A stretch of 64,000 nt of DNA from CAIWHR01 sp963724975. Its GTDB lineage: Bacteria; Pseudomonadota; Gammaproteobacteria; Burkholderiales; Casimicrobiaceae. The position numbers and the translations under genes are program-made. The number at the start of each line of letters is the position of its first letter. Positions within the stretch are counted from its first letter, which is position 1. Below, piece after piece: positions 8,262 through 17,070 of this stretch. Under the pieces are notes generated by a model, which saw only the letters and a list, made by a program, of their open reading frames with translations, ran no database searches and was not told where the DNA came from. The DNA is taken from assembly GCA_963724975.1 (NCBI GenBank), contig CAVRXB010000010.1, positions 62,001 to 126,000 on the forward strand. The letters run 5' to 3'.

Positions 8262-8806
8262 GCCGGGCGTTTCAGTCGGTAGCGGTAATCATACGACGGC
8301 GCGCCGCGAAGCGTCGTGACGATATGGCGCGTGCGCCGCGAGAACCCGAGCGACTCGACCAGGCACCGCGACGGGACGTTGCGAAAATCCGAATCGGCGC
8401 GTATTTCGCGTGCATCGTACGCGCGCCACAAGTGGTCGATCACCGCCGTGCACGCTTCGCGGCCGATGCCCTTTCGCATGTAATTGGTGAAAACATAATA
8501 GGCGAGAAACACGACCCGATCGGCTCGCACGGTGGCTTCGATCAATCCTGCATACGCGCCGCCTTCGGTCATCCGCACGGCCCAGTTGAGCCACAGCTCG
8601 CCGCCCGGCGCGTAGGGCTCGGCAATGCGCGTAAAGCGCGCGCGGAGGTCCTCGACGTCCTTGGGCGGTTCCGCATTGACCCAGAGATAGAGCGCCGGAT
8701 CGACGAATCCCTCGAACATCGCGTCGGCGTGCCCCGGTTTGAGCGGCTCCAGCGCGAGCCTTTGCGTCACCAGCGTACCGCCGACGTAAAGGAGCGGTGC
8801 TCTCAT
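8258..8806 (-). CDS. GNAT family N-acetyltransferase
   Basis: 182-residue GCN5-related acetyltransferase of the RimJ/RimL type. The acetyl-CoA-binding motif appears as NYMRKGIGREACTAV, followed by a segment ending FRNVPSRCLVESLGFSRR, the usual helix-loop before the last strand. The start at 8806 is supported by a one-base TGATG overlap with the stop of the upstream acetyltransferase gene, which points to translational coupling. The substrate cannot be read from the sequence. It is the third gene of yajQ-GNAT-GNAT. Confidence 0.85.
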   Translation of the reverse strand: MRAPLLYVGGTLVTQRLALEPLKPGHADAMFEGFVDPALYLWVNAEPPKDVEDLRARFTRIAEPYAPGGELWLNWAVRMTEGGAYAGLIEATVRADRVVFLAYYVFTNYMRKGIGREACTAVIDHLWRAYDAREIRADSDFRNVPSRCLVESLGFSRRTRHIVTTLRGAPSYDYRYRLKRPA

Positions 8807-9354
8807 CACACGGCGCGCAGCGCCGACCACCGCTCGCGCGTGATCGACCACAGGCAGATTTCTTCTTCGGGGCCGCCGCGGTGCGGCTGGCGGTCACGGC
8901 GCGCGAGCGTCAATCCGCATTTTTCCAGCACGCGCCCCGACGCCGGATTGCGCGTGAGATGCACAGCCGAGAGCGCATCGGTATCGAGTCCGAGGAAAGC
9001 CATCGCGATCAAGGCGCGAACCGCCAGGGTTGCATAGCCGCGTCCCCAATACGGGCGCCCGATCCAGTAGCCGAGGTTGCCATCCGCCTCGGGTCCGATG
9101 CGCAGGTCGATGGCGCCTACCAAAATGTCACCGTCGACATTCGTGATCGCATAGTGCCATCGGGTACCGGCGTCGCGCTCGTTTTCGTGCGTCGCAATCC
9201 AGGCGGCCGCGGTGCCGCGCGGGTAGGGGTGCGGAATCGCCGCAGTGGGAAGCGCGACCGCGGGATCGCTGCAAAGCTCCTCGACACGCGCCGCATCGGC
9301 CGACACAAAAGTCCGCAGCACGACCGGCAGCGTGGTGATGCGATCGGGGAGCAA
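8806..9354 (-). CDS. GNAT family N-acetyltransferase (RimJ/RimL type)
   Basis: 182-residue acetyltransferase with a clear family core: LGYWIGRPYWGRGYATLAVRA is the CoA pyrophosphate-binding A motif, and HLTRNPASGRVLEKCGL is the B motif. Proteins of this branch acetylate ribosomal N-termini, toxins or small amines; which applies here is unknown. It starts 7 bases after the yajQ stop and overlaps the next acetyltransferase by one base, so it lies mid-operon. The two GNAT proteins differ too much at this reading to be called a recent duplication. Confidence 0.87.
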   Translation of the reverse strand: MLPDRITTLPVVLRTFVSADAARVEELCSDPAVALPTAAIPHPYPRGTAAAWIATHENERDAGTRWHYAITNVDGDILVGAIDLRIGPEADGNLGYWIGRPYWGRGYATLAVRALIAMAFLGLDTDALSAVHLTRNPASGRVLEKCGLTLARRDRQPHRGGPEEEICLWSITRERWSALRAV

Positions 9355-9361
9355 GCGCGCT

Positions 9362-9847
9362 TCAATCGCGGAAGTTGTCGTATTGCAGCGGGAAATCGGT
9401 GATCGACTTCTTCACGAGCGCGATCGCTGCCTGCAGGTCGTCGCGCTTCGCTCCCGATACGCGCACCGTATCGCCCTGGATGCTAGCCTGCACTTTCATC
9501 TTGCTGTCCTTGATGAGCTTGACGATTTTCTTCGCGAGCTCCTGCTCGACGCCCACCCTGATCGTCACCACCTGCTTCACCTTGTTGCCGGAGATTTTCT
9601 CGATATTCCCGTGCTTGAGTGCCCGGATGTCGACGCCACGCTTCGTAAGCTTGCCGGTGACGATGTCGGTGACCTGCTTCAGCTTGAAGTCGTCATCCGC
9701 ATAGAGGGTGAGCGTCTTGTCGGCGAGCTCCGCGCGGGCATCCGAGCCCTTGAAATCGAAGCGCGTCGAAAGCTCCTTGTTCGCTTGGTCCATAGCATTG
9801 CGGACTTCGACCTGGTTCACTTGCGAAATGATGTCGAAGGATGGCAT
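9362..9847 (-). CDS. yajQ: YajQ family nucleotide-binding protein
   Basis: 161-residue cytoplasmic protein matching YajQ along its length: MPSFDIISQVNQVEVRNAMDQ start, TRFDFKG, IDIRALKHGN-like segment and the terminal FPLQYDNFRD. Family members bind nucleotides; some Xanthomonas and Pseudomonas proteins bind cyclic di-GMP and influence transcription. The window also encodes two cyclic di-GMP enzymes, but nothing ties them together. A TAGAAT box ends 7 bases before the ATG, so a leaderless transcript is possible. First gene of a yajQ-GNAT-GNAT run. Confidence 0.93.
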   Translation of the reverse strand: MPSFDIISQVNQVEVRNAMDQANKELSTRFDFKGSDARAELADKTLTLYADDDFKLKQVTDIVTGKLTKRGVDIRALKHGNIEKISGNKVKQVVTIRVGVEQELAKKIVKLIKDSKMKVQASIQGDTVRVSGAKRDDLQAAIALVKKSITDFPLQYDNFRD

Positions 9848-9854
9848 GGACGTA

Positions 9855-9860
9855 ATTCTA
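9855..9860 (-). promoter_or_regulatory. Possible -10 box directly before yajQ
   Basis: TAGAAT on the minus strand lies 7 bases before the yajQ ATG, which would place the transcript start at or next to the start codon. There is no good -35 box, and the box sits in the two-codon gap at the end of the fpg-like gene, so confidence is low. Confidence 0.25.
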
Positions 9861-10742
9861 ACCGAGTTCGTCGATCGACCTCGGCCAGCTCGCCTTCAGC
9901 AGCCGGGACAGCGAACGATCCGCGAGGAGCTTGCCGCCAGTCTGGCAGCGTGCGCAGTAGTTGCATTCGTTTTCGGCATACACGATCCGCTGCACGGGCG
10001 TTCCGCACACGGGACACGGTTTGCCATATTTGCCGTGCACGGCCATTTCCGGCCGGAACGCAGTGACATTCTCGGGGAAAGCTCCGCTCAGTTCATCGCG
10101 CAGGCGCGTCGTCCACTCGGCCAGCACGCCGCGCGTCGCCTCGAAGAGCCGCGTCACGTCCTCTCCGGAGAGCTTTTGCGTAAGCGCGAGCGGCGACAGG
10201 CGCGCTCGATGCAGGATTTCGTCGGAATAGGCATTGCCGATGCCGCTATAGAGGCTGGGGTCGGTCAATGCTCGTTTCAGCGTGTGATTCTCGAGGGTGA
10301 GCCGAGCCGCGAACGCAGCGCGGTCGGCCGTCAGCATCTCGAGGCCGCGCGGATCCAAAGCGGCGAGCGCGGGCTCGCCGTGGACGAGATGAATCGATGC
10401 ACGACGCTTCGTTCCGGCTTCGGTGAACGCGAGCATTCCAGGGGGAAACTCGAGGCGCGCGAGCATGATGCGCTTTGGCGGCTTGCCGCCGTCGGCGAAC
10501 CAGCGCAGTCGTCCCGCAATCATGAGGTGAAACACGAGAAACAGGTCCCCGTCGAGGCCGAGGACAAGACGTTTGCCCATGCGTCGGACGTCGCGCACGC
10601 GCTTGCCCTCGGCATCAGCGATCGGCGGAACGGCCGTGCGAAGGACGAACGGATTGTCGATGCGGATGCGCACGAGGGGTTCGCCGGTCACGCGCGCGGC
10701 GATTGCATCGCGATAGACAGCGAGATCCGGCAGCTCCGGCAT
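9858..10742 (-). CDS. Fpg/Nei family DNA glycosylase
   Basis: 294-residue DNA repair glycosylase/AP lyase. After Met removal Pro2 would be the catalytic nucleophile and Glu3 the acid (MPELPDLAV). A conserved Lys appears in RMGKRLVLGL near residue 57. NAYSDEILHRARLSP is the helix-two-turn-helix. The C-terminus carries the zinc finger CPVCG...CNYCARCQ. The usual start is MPELPEVET, so this is a divergent Fpg/Nei branch whose lesion preference is not readable. The CDGSH gene ends 14 bases upstream on the same strand, so the two are probably co-transcribed. Confidence 0.88.
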   Translation of the reverse strand: MPELPDLAVYRDAIAARVTGEPLVRIRIDNPFVLRTAVPPIADAEGKRVRDVRRMGKRLVLGLDGDLFLVFHLMIAGRLRWFADGGKPPKRIMLARLEFPPGMLAFTEAGTKRRASIHLVHGEPALAALDPRGLEMLTADRAAFAARLTLENHTLKRALTDPSLYSGIGNAYSDEILHRARLSPLALTQKLSGEDVTRLFEATRGVLAEWTTRLRDELSGAFPENVTAFRPEMAVHGKYGKPCPVCGTPVQRIVYAENECNYCARCQTGGKLLADRSLSRLLKASWPRSIDELG

Positions 10743-10756
10743 CAGGCTCCCACTCT

Positions 10757-11218
10757 CTACTCCCTGAACCCGACTCTCTCGTGTGAACGATCGCAGAACG
10801 GCTTCGATTGCGAATGGCCGCAACGGCAGAGCCACGTCTCCTCGCTCGACGAGGTGCGGCCGTCGGCACCGAGGAGCGTCAGCGGACCTCGGCATTCGAA
10901 CGGCCCGTTGGGTGTCGGGATGATCGTGACTCTTCCCAGCGAGAGGGTTTCCTGAGGTGCGTCGGGTGGCAGTATCCCGGGATCCTTGAATCCGATCCTC
11001 GTGTGCGTGCCGTCGCAGAACGGCTTGTCCTTGGACATTCCGCAGCGGCAAAGCACAACGGTTGCCGACCGTTGCGCCGCCGTCGGTCGCGCACCGGTGA
11101 CGACCACGTCACCGGACACGACATTCGGGCCATCGGGCCGCACCCTGAGCACGGTCGCCGGGAAGGCGGCACTGTCTTGGTCGCGAAGACTGGCAACGGC
11201 CACTACGGGCTCCCTCAT
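10757..11218 (-). CDS. Double CDGSH iron-sulfur domain protein
   Basis: 153-residue protein with two CDGSH-type 2Fe-2S binding sites: CRCGMSKDKPFCDGTH near residue 57 and CRCGHSQSKPFCDRSH near 130. Each has three cysteines and one histidine, the ligand set that gives redox- and pH-sensitive clusters. The second motif has Arg where the first has the usual Gly. A short beta-rich segment precedes each motif. No signal peptide or membrane anchor is seen, so it is probably cytoplasmic. It lies just upstream of the Fpg-like gene and divergent from argG. Function in bacteria is poorly defined; redox sensing or electron transfer are the usual suggestions. Confidence 0.85.
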   Translation of the reverse strand: MREPVVAVASLRDQDSAAFPATVLRVRPDGPNVVSGDVVVTGARPTAAQRSATVVLCRCGMSKDKPFCDGTHTRIGFKDPGILPPDAPQETLSLGRVTIIPTPNGPFECRGPLTLLGADGRTSSSEETWLCRCGHSQSKPFCDRSHERVGFRE

Positions 11219-11240
11219 CCGGATAGACGCGGGCGTCGGC

Positions 11241-11246
11241 TAGAAT
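11241..11246 (+). promoter_or_regulatory. Possible -10 box for argG
   Basis: TAGAAT lies 35 bases before the argG start in the 63-base divergent gap with the CDGSH gene. A short inverted repeat (GCCC...GGGC) follows it. No convincing -35 box is visible. Confidence 0.3.
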
Positions 11247-11281
11247 AACTGATTCGCCCTTGTGGGCTAAAGACGCCGCTC

Positions 11282-12622
11282 ATGTCGCACATTCTGCAGG
11301 ACCTCCCCGTCGGCCAGAAAGTCGGCATCGCATTCTCCGGCGGCCTCGATACGAGCGCTGCGTTGCACTGGATGCGGGCGAAAGGTGCCCTGCCCTACGC
11401 GTATACCGCGAATCTGGGGCAGCCGGATGAGCCTGATTACGACGAGATTCCGCGGCGCGCTCTGGCCCACGGCGCGGAGGCGGCGCGACTCGTCGATTGC
11501 CGCAGCGCGCTCGTCGCCGAAGGCATCGCCGCGATTCAGGCGGGAGCGTTTCACATTTCGACAGCGGGACTCACGTATTTCAACACGACGCCGATCGGCC
11601 GCGCGGTGACCGGCACGATGCTCGTGGTGGCGATGCGCGAGGACGACGTCAACATCTGGGGCGACGGCAGCACCTACAAGGGCAACGATATCGAACGCTT
11701 TTACCGTTACGGGCTTTTGGCCAACCCCAACTTGCGGATCTACAAGCCATGGCTCGATTCCGCCTTCATCGAAGCGTTCGGCGGCCGCAAGGAAATGTCG
11801 GAATACCTGGCTCGCGCCGGCATCGGTTACCGGATGAGCGCCGAAAAGGCGTACTCGACCGACTCGAACCTCCTCGGCGCGACGCACGAGGCGAAGGACC
11901 TCGAGTTCCTCGACAAGGGTATCGCGATCGTCGAGCCGATCATGGGCGTGGCGTTCTGGCGCAACGATGTTTCGATCAAGCCGGAGACGGTCGCGGTTCG
12001 CTTCGAGGAAGGTCGCCCTGTCGCGCTCAATGGCGTGCGCTTCGCTGACAGCGTCGCGCTGCTGCTCGAAGCCAATGCGATCGGCGGGCGGCACGGGCTC
12101 GGTATGAGCGACCAGATCGAGAACCGGATCATCGAAGCGAAGAGCCGCGGCATCTACGAAGCGCCGGGGCTTGCACTGTTGCATATCGCGTACGAACGGC
12201 TCGTCACGGGCATTCACAACGAGGACACGATCGACCAGTACCGCGACAATGGGCGCCGCCTCGGACGGTTGCTGTACCAGGGACGCTGGTTCGACCCGCA
12301 GGCGATGATGCTGCGCGACGCGGCGCAGCGCTGGGTCGCCCGCGCAATCACAGGTGAAGTGACGGTCGAGCTGCGGCGCGGCAACGACTATTCGATCGTC
12401 GACACCAAGAGCCCGAATCTGACGTACCAGCCCGAGCGGCTCACGATGGAAAAAGGCGCCTCGTCGTTCTCGCCGCAGGACCGTGTCGGCCAGCTCACGA
12501 TGCGCAACCTCGACATCGCGGATACGCGCGAAAAGCTCGCCACTTACATGAAGACGGGCCTGCTGCACCCCTCCAGCGAATCGCCGCTGCCGCGCCTCAC
12601 TGAAGGTGACGCAAAGCCCTAG
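11282..12622 (+). CDS. argG: Argininosuccinate synthase
   Basis: ATP-dependent ligation of citrulline and aspartate, the penultimate step of arginine synthesis (cytoplasm). The 446-residue length and sequence match the long E. coli type rather than the ~400-residue type. The N-type ATP pyrophosphatase loop is AFSGGLDTSAAL at about residue 17; YTANLGQPDEPDYD and EDDVNIWGDGSTYKGNDIERFYRYG are the substrate-binding segments. argF lies 1.3 kb away on the other strand, so arginine genes are near but not co-transcribed. The stop abuts that of the converging Bug gene. Confidence 0.96.
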   Translation: MSHILQDLPVGQKVGIAFSGGLDTSAALHWMRAKGALPYAYTANLGQPDEPDYDEIPRRALAHGAEAARLVDCRSALVAEGIAAIQAGAFHISTAGLTYFNTTPIGRAVTGTMLVVAMREDDVNIWGDGSTYKGNDIERFYRYGLLANPNLRIYKPWLDSAFIEAFGGRKEMSEYLARAGIGYRMSAEKAYSTDSNLLGATHEAKDLEFLDKGIAIVEPIMGVAFWRNDVSIKPETVAVRFEEGRPVALNGVRFADSVALLLEANAIGGRHGLGMSDQIENRIIEAKSRGIYEAPGLALLHIAYERLVTGIHNEDTIDQYRDNGRRLGRLLYQGRWFDPQAMMLRDAAQRWVARAITGEVTVELRRGNDYSIVDTKSPNLTYQPERLTMEKGASSFSPQDRVGQLTMRNLDIADTREKLATYMKTGLLHPSSESPLPRLTEGDAKP

Positions 12623-13585
12623 CTAGTCGATCTTGAGTCCGACCCTCTTGATCACCGGCGCCCAAGTGCCGGTTTCGGCTCGAATGAGCTTGCCGAGATC
12701 CTCCGGCGTGCCGCCGATCAAGTCGAATCCCGACGCATTCATCTTCGCGACGACGTCAGGCTGCTTCAGGATTGCATTGATCTCGGCGTTGAGCTTTACG
12801 ATCACCGGTTGCGGCGTTCCGGCTGGAACCATGATGCCGTTCCATGCGAGCGCCTCGAACCCGGGGTAGCCCGATTCAGCAATCGCGGGCAGGTCGGCAA
12901 GCAGCGGAAAGCGCTTTGCAGTGGTGACGGCGAGCGCGCGGAGTTTCCCCGCCTGGATCTGCGGCTGCAGGGGTTGCATCACCGCGAACATCATCTGCGT
13001 CTCGCCTTGTATCGTCGCGGTGACCGCGGGCGGCGAGCCGTTGAACGGCACGTGCAGCGCGCCGAAGCCTGCCATCGACTTCAGGAGCTCCATGTTGAGA
13101 TGCGACGAGCTCCCGTTGCCGACCGACGCGTAGGCAAGCTTTCCGGGATTCGCCTTCGCATAGGCGACAAGTTCCTGCAGCGTCTTGACCGGCAGTTGCG
13201 CGTTGACGACCAGCACATTGGGCTGGCTCGATGTGATGATCACCGGCGCCAAATCCTTCTGCACGTCGTACGGTAGCTTCTGCAGCAGCGGCCCGAACGC
13301 GAGCGGCCCGTTGAAACCGAGCAGCATCGTGTAGCCGTCGGGCGCGGCCTTGGCCACTTCCGCAGTGGCAACCGTCCCGCCGGCTGCAGGCTTGTTTTCG
13401 ACGATCACACTCTGGCCGACGCGATCCTTCAACTTGTCGGCGATCACCCGCGCGAGCGCGTCGAGCGAGCTGCCGGGACCAGCGGCGACAACGAACTTGA
13501 TCGGCTTGTCGGGCCAGGTTTGCGCAAGCGCGGGAACGCATGCGCAAAGCGCGACCGCGAGGGTGAGCAGCCTACGCAGGCGCAT
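12623..13585 (-). CDS. Bug (TctC) family tripartite tricarboxylate transporter substrate-binding protein
   Basis: 320-residue periplasmic receptor. It has a signal peptide ending near ALAQ-TWPDKP, then the family hallmarks: IKFVVAAGPGSSLDALAR, VENKPAAGGTVATAEVAKAAPDGYTMLLG and a conserved C-terminal ALAWNGIMVPAGTP. Such proteins bind small carboxylates, amino acids or vitamins, and are hugely expanded in Burkholderiales. No TctA/TctB membrane genes are adjacent, so it is an orphan receptor here and the ligand is unknown. The start at 13585 overlaps the upstream VOC gene by 14 bases, so the two are probably translated from one message. Confidence 0.92.
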   Translation of the reverse strand: MRLRRLLTLAVALCACVPALAQTWPDKPIKFVVAAGPGSSLDALARVIADKLKDRVGQSVIVENKPAAGGTVATAEVAKAAPDGYTMLLGFNGPLAFGPLLQKLPYDVQKDLAPVIITSSQPNVLVVNAQLPVKTLQELVAYAKANPGKLAYASVGNGSSSHLNMELLKSMAGFGALHVPFNGSPPAVTATIQGETQMMFAVMQPLQPQIQAGKLRALAVTTAKRFPLLADLPAIAESGYPGFEALAWNGIMVPAGTPQPVIVKLNAEINAILKQPDVVAKMNASGFDLIGGTPEDLGKLIRAETGTWAPVIKRVGLKID

Positions 13586-13937
13586 GACACACGGCTTCAA
13601 TGTTATGACCGTCCGGATCGAGCACGAACGCGCCGTAGTAGTTGGGATGGTAGTGCACCCGCAGCCCCGGTCCGCCGTTGTCGCGGCCTCCCGCGGCGAT
13701 CGCCGCGCGGTAGAACGCATCGACCTGTGCGCGCGTATCGGCGCGAAAGGCGACGTGCAGGGCCGGCATGCCCGGGTCGCCTTCGGAGAGCCAGAAGTCC
13801 GGCTTGGGCGGGACGCCGAAGCCCGCCGCCTCGTCGAACACCAGGATGCACGTGTAGCCGAGCGGCGCCAAGGCCGCCTCGTAGAACGCGCGGCTATTCG
13901 ACAGGTTGCTCACGGAAAGTCCCATGTGATCGATCAT
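13572..13937 (-). CDS. VOC (glyoxalase/bleomycin resistance) family protein
   Basis: 121-residue single-domain vicinal-oxygen-chelate protein. It begins MIDHMGLSVSNLSNSRAFYEAAL, the standard metal-His and first-helix pattern, and ends FVLDPDGHNIEAVCH, where the Glu is the usual second metal ligand. The enzyme activity (isomerase, lyase, dioxygenase or drug binding) cannot be decided. It sits between argF and the Bug receptor on the same strand, 13 bases after argF's reading frame would begin downstream, and overlaps the receptor start. Confidence 0.87.
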   Translation of the reverse strand: MIDHMGLSVSNLSNSRAFYEAALAPLGYTCILVFDEAAGFGVPPKPDFWLSEGDPGMPALHVAFRADTRAQVDAFYRAAIAAGGRDNGGPGLRVHYHPNYYGAFVLDPDGHNIEAVCHAPA

Positions 13938-13950
13938 CGCCGGTCCTCCG

Positions 13951-14880
13951 TCAAGGGTTCACGCGTCCGCAGACCAGGTACTCGAGCAGCGCCTTCTGCG
14001 CATGCATGCGGTTCTCGGCTTCGTCCCAAACCACGCTCTGCGGCCCATCGATCACGTCGGCGGTGACCTCTTCGCCGCGATGAGCCGGCAGGCAGTGCAT
14101 GAACAGCGCTTCGGGCTTGGCCTCGCTCATCATCGCCGCGTCGACGCGAAACGAAGCGAATGCCCGGCAGCGCTCCGCGTTTTCCGCTTCAAATCCCATG
14201 CTGGTCCAGACATCCGTCGTCACGAGATCGGCACCGCGGCACGCTTCGAGCGGATCTGCGAATTCGGCGCAGTGCATGCGCTCATCCGGAGCGAGGCGAG
14301 ATTTGTCGACGCCATATCCGGGCGGTCCGGAGACGCGAACGTCGAAGCCCAGCACGGAAGCCGCCTGCAGCCACGTGTAGCACATGTTGTTGGCGTCGCC
14401 GATCCACGCGACGGTCCGGTCGCGGATCGAGCCGCGATGCTCGACCCACGTGTAGATGTCGGCGAGGATCTGGCAGGGGTGGTATTCGTTGGTGAGACCG
14501 TTGATGACCGGTACGCGCGAGTGCGCCGCAAACCGCTCGATGATCGCCTGTTCGAACGTGCGGATCATGATGACGTCGACCATGCGCGAAATGACGCGCG
14601 CGACGTCCTCGATCGGTTCGCCGCGCGAAAGCTGCGTGTCCCCGCGGTTGAGGTTGATCGCGATGCCGCCCAGCTGGTTCATCCCCGCCTCGAACGACAC
14701 GCGCGTACGCGTGCTCGCTTTCTCGAAGACCATCGCCAGCGTCCGGTCGCGCAACGGCTGATAGAGCTCGTATCGCTTGAAACGATCCTTGATCCAGCGC
14801 GTGCGCGCGAAGAGATGGTCGAGTTCCTCCTGCGTGAAATCGCGGAACTGCAGGAAGTGCTTGGGCGGGGCGGCAACCAT
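13951..14880 (-). CDS. argF: Ornithine carbamoyltransferase
   Basis: Makes citrulline from ornithine and carbamoyl phosphate. Carbamoyl-phosphate binding is shown by EKASTRTRVSFE near residue 50, HPCQ near 130 and HCLPAHRGEE near 265 (catalytic Cys). The ATG at 14880 gives 309 residues and places HFLQFRDF where homologues have HYLQFKDF; an in-frame GTG at 14901 would add seven residues, and neither start has a clear ribosome site. An AT-rich stretch just upstream (around 14930-14945) may hold the promoter. carAB, supplying carbamoyl phosphate, lies further along. Confidence 0.95.
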   Translation of the reverse strand: MVAAPPKHFLQFRDFTQEELDHLFARTRWIKDRFKRYELYQPLRDRTLAMVFEKASTRTRVSFEAGMNQLGGIAINLNRGDTQLSRGEPIEDVARVISRMVDVIMIRTFEQAIIERFAAHSRVPVINGLTNEYHPCQILADIYTWVEHRGSIRDRTVAWIGDANNMCYTWLQAASVLGFDVRVSGPPGYGVDKSRLAPDERMHCAEFADPLEACRGADLVTTDVWTSMGFEAENAERCRAFASFRVDAAMMSEAKPEALFMHCLPAHRGEEVTADVIDGPQSVVWDEAENRMHAQKALLEYLVCGRVNP

Positions 14881-14997
14881 GGCATGAAGGGCGTCGCGCA
14901 CGGTATGGATAAAATCGTGCGGAACCCTGTTGAATCAATATATTAGCACGACATCCGGAGCCCGGCCGCTTGCCGCGGGCAGAGGTATTTCTGTGAA

Positions 14998-17070
14998 TCA
15001 GTGTCGTGTGGCCATGTCGATGATGGTGTCCGGCGAAGTGCGCGCTGCGGGGAGGAGTTCGCTACCCGTGAGGACGTGCACGTCCACCAATCCGCCGCGC
15101 CAGGCAGCCTCGAGATCATGTTCCACCGCGGCAAGAGTCCCGTTGTCGTCGTCGACCAGCTCGAGCACGCCGTAGCCGCGATTACGGCCGTGGACCTTGG
15201 CAAGATAAAGCGCCATGTCGGCAAGGCCGATCGCGCGCTCCCACGGCAACGGTTTTTCCCGCGGCGGAAGGGGCATCGACACGAAGCCAATCGATGCGGT
15301 GATTGGAATCGACGCGCCATGCCAGACGAAAGGCTCGGCGGAAACGGCATGCATGATCCGCAACGCAATCTCGTCGAGCTTGCCGGCATGCGTTGCGGCA
15401 ACGAACACAAGGAACTCCTCGCCGCCCCAGCGCACGATCATGTCGGTCTCGCGCAGCGTCTCGCGCAGCCGCTCGGCGACCGCCACGAGGACGCTGTCGC
15501 CGGCCGCGTGGCCGTAGCGGTCGTTGATCTCCTTGAAGTGATCGAGGTCGAGCAGGACCAGCGCCTCGATCAGCTTGCCGCCGGCGCGGCGCCGTTCTTC
15601 CTGCCCGCCTGCGTCGCCGATGAAATCCTGGAAATAGCGCCGGTTGTAGAGCGCGGTCAACGGATCGCGGCTGCTCTGGAACGAAAGCTCGCGGTTCTTC
15701 TCGCCGAGCAGCTGGTTGGTGGTGCGAAGCTTCCGATAGAGGACAGCGACAAAGACGAACGAGATTCCGAACAAGCCGGCAAGCATCCACCACGCCCGTT
15801 GCTGCAACATGCCGCTGCGAAGCTCGGCCGTCTTGAGCTCGTTTGCGCGGTTGAGAAGCTCGATCTCGCGCAGCCGCTTGTCCGACTCGTATTTTTCCTG
15901 CAGCTCGAGAATCGTGCGCTCGTGCGCCGCCAGGGCGATCTCGTCGTTGAGCTTGCGCTCACGGTATAGCAGCGCTAGCGCCCCCTTGTGATCGCCGGCT
16001 CGTTCGAGATACTGGCCGTATTCGCCGAGCAGCCCGGCGATTTCGGACGTCGCGCCAGTCCGCTCGTAGCCGGCGAGCGCTTCGTCGGTGAGGCGCTTGC
16101 CTTCATTTACCCGGCCGAGGCCGAACAGCGCAAATCCCATGTTCGCCTTGCTGGTCGACGCGAGGCCCGGGTCGTCGAGTTCGACGGCGAGCCCGAGCGA
16201 CTGGCGAGCGAGCTCGAACGCTTCCTTGTATTGGTGCACGCGGAGCTTGATGTCGGAGAGATTGACGAGTGCGCGCGACTCCGCGATCTTCGACTGCGAT
16301 TTGCGCGCGATCGCGAGAGCTTCTTCCATCGCCGCCAGCTCACGCTCCGGCCGTTCCAGAAGCTCGAGCGCCGCTGATTCCGCCATCCGGGCATTCACCA
16401 TTGCATACGCGCTGCCCGCCGCCTCCGCATATTTCCAGGCATCGAGGCTCGCCTCGAGTGCGCGGTCCGGCTGTTTCAGGTTGAGATGAAGCACAGAGAG
16501 CTGGTAGAGGGCGCTCGAACGCCGATACGGGTTGTCGACGCGCTCGGCGAGCGCGAGGGCTTCATGCAGGCTGCTCATCGCTTCGTCGCGGCGACCCCAC
16601 GCGCGTGCCGTCGTGCCGATCGCCAGCAGGGCCCAGTGGCGGAGATATCGATCCTCCGTTCCTTGCACCAACACATTCGCCTGGCGAGCGAAAGCGTTTG
16701 CCGTGCGCGCGTCCCCGATGGCGGATTGAATGGCGCTCCGAACGAGCAGGGCGGTCGCGAGTCCGAGCGGATCGGGACCGACGCGCGCTTCGGCTTCGAG
16801 TCGGTCGGCGAAAGCGTGCGCCTCGACGATGCGCCCGGCCAGCACCAGCGCCTGGCCATGCATCGCAATCAACTGCCGACGCGTCGAAGCGGCGACATCT
16901 TGCAACGCGAGAAGCGGCGGAATTTCGACGAGCGCGCGCTTCGGATGTCCCGGCAGGTAGGCCTCGATCTCCGCTACGCGCCGGAATGCCTCCGCCTCGA
17001 CGGCGGCGTTTCCCGGCTGTGGCGCACAAACGCACACGACGAGGGCGCAGACAGCCAACGCCGATGTCAT
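14998..17070 (-). CDS. TPR-repeat, membrane-anchored diguanylate cyclase (GGDEF)
   Basis: 690-residue sensor. A signal peptide (MTSALAVCALVVCVCA) leads to a periplasmic region of tetratricopeptide-like helical repeats (about residues 30-400), a coiled segment, one transmembrane helix (WWMLAGLFGISFVFVAVLY) and a cytoplasmic GGDEF domain. The active site reads RWGGEEF at about residue 548, and an inhibitory I-site RETD lies five residues before it, so the enzyme should make cyclic di-GMP with product inhibition. The start at 17070 is chosen because it begins the signal peptide; the frame is open another 41 codons upstream. The ligand sensed by the repeats is unknown. Confidence 0.88.
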   Translation of the reverse strand: MTSALAVCALVVCVCAPQPGNAAVEAEAFRRVAEIEAYLPGHPKRALVEIPPLLALQDVAASTRRQLIAMHGQALVLAGRIVEAHAFADRLEAEARVGPDPLGLATALLVRSAIQSAIGDARTANAFARQANVLVQGTEDRYLRHWALLAIGTTARAWGRRDEAMSSLHEALALAERVDNPYRRSSALYQLSVLHLNLKQPDRALEASLDAWKYAEAAGSAYAMVNARMAESAALELLERPERELAAMEEALAIARKSQSKIAESRALVNLSDIKLRVHQYKEAFELARQSLGLAVELDDPGLASTSKANMGFALFGLGRVNEGKRLTDEALAGYERTGATSEIAGLLGEYGQYLERAGDHKGALALLYRERKLNDEIALAAHERTILELQEKYESDKRLREIELLNRANELKTAELRSGMLQQRAWWMLAGLFGISFVFVAVLYRKLRTTNQLLGEKNRELSFQSSRDPLTALYNRRYFQDFIGDAGGQEERRRAGGKLIEALVLLDLDHFKEINDRYGHAAGDSVLVAVAERLRETLRETDMIVRWGGEEFLVFVAATHAGKLDEIALRIMHAVSAEPFVWHGASIPITASIGFVSMPLPPREKPLPWERAIGLADMALYLAKVHGRNRGYGVLELVDDDNGTLAAVEHDLEAAWRGGLVDVHVLTGSELLPAARTSPDTIIDMATRH

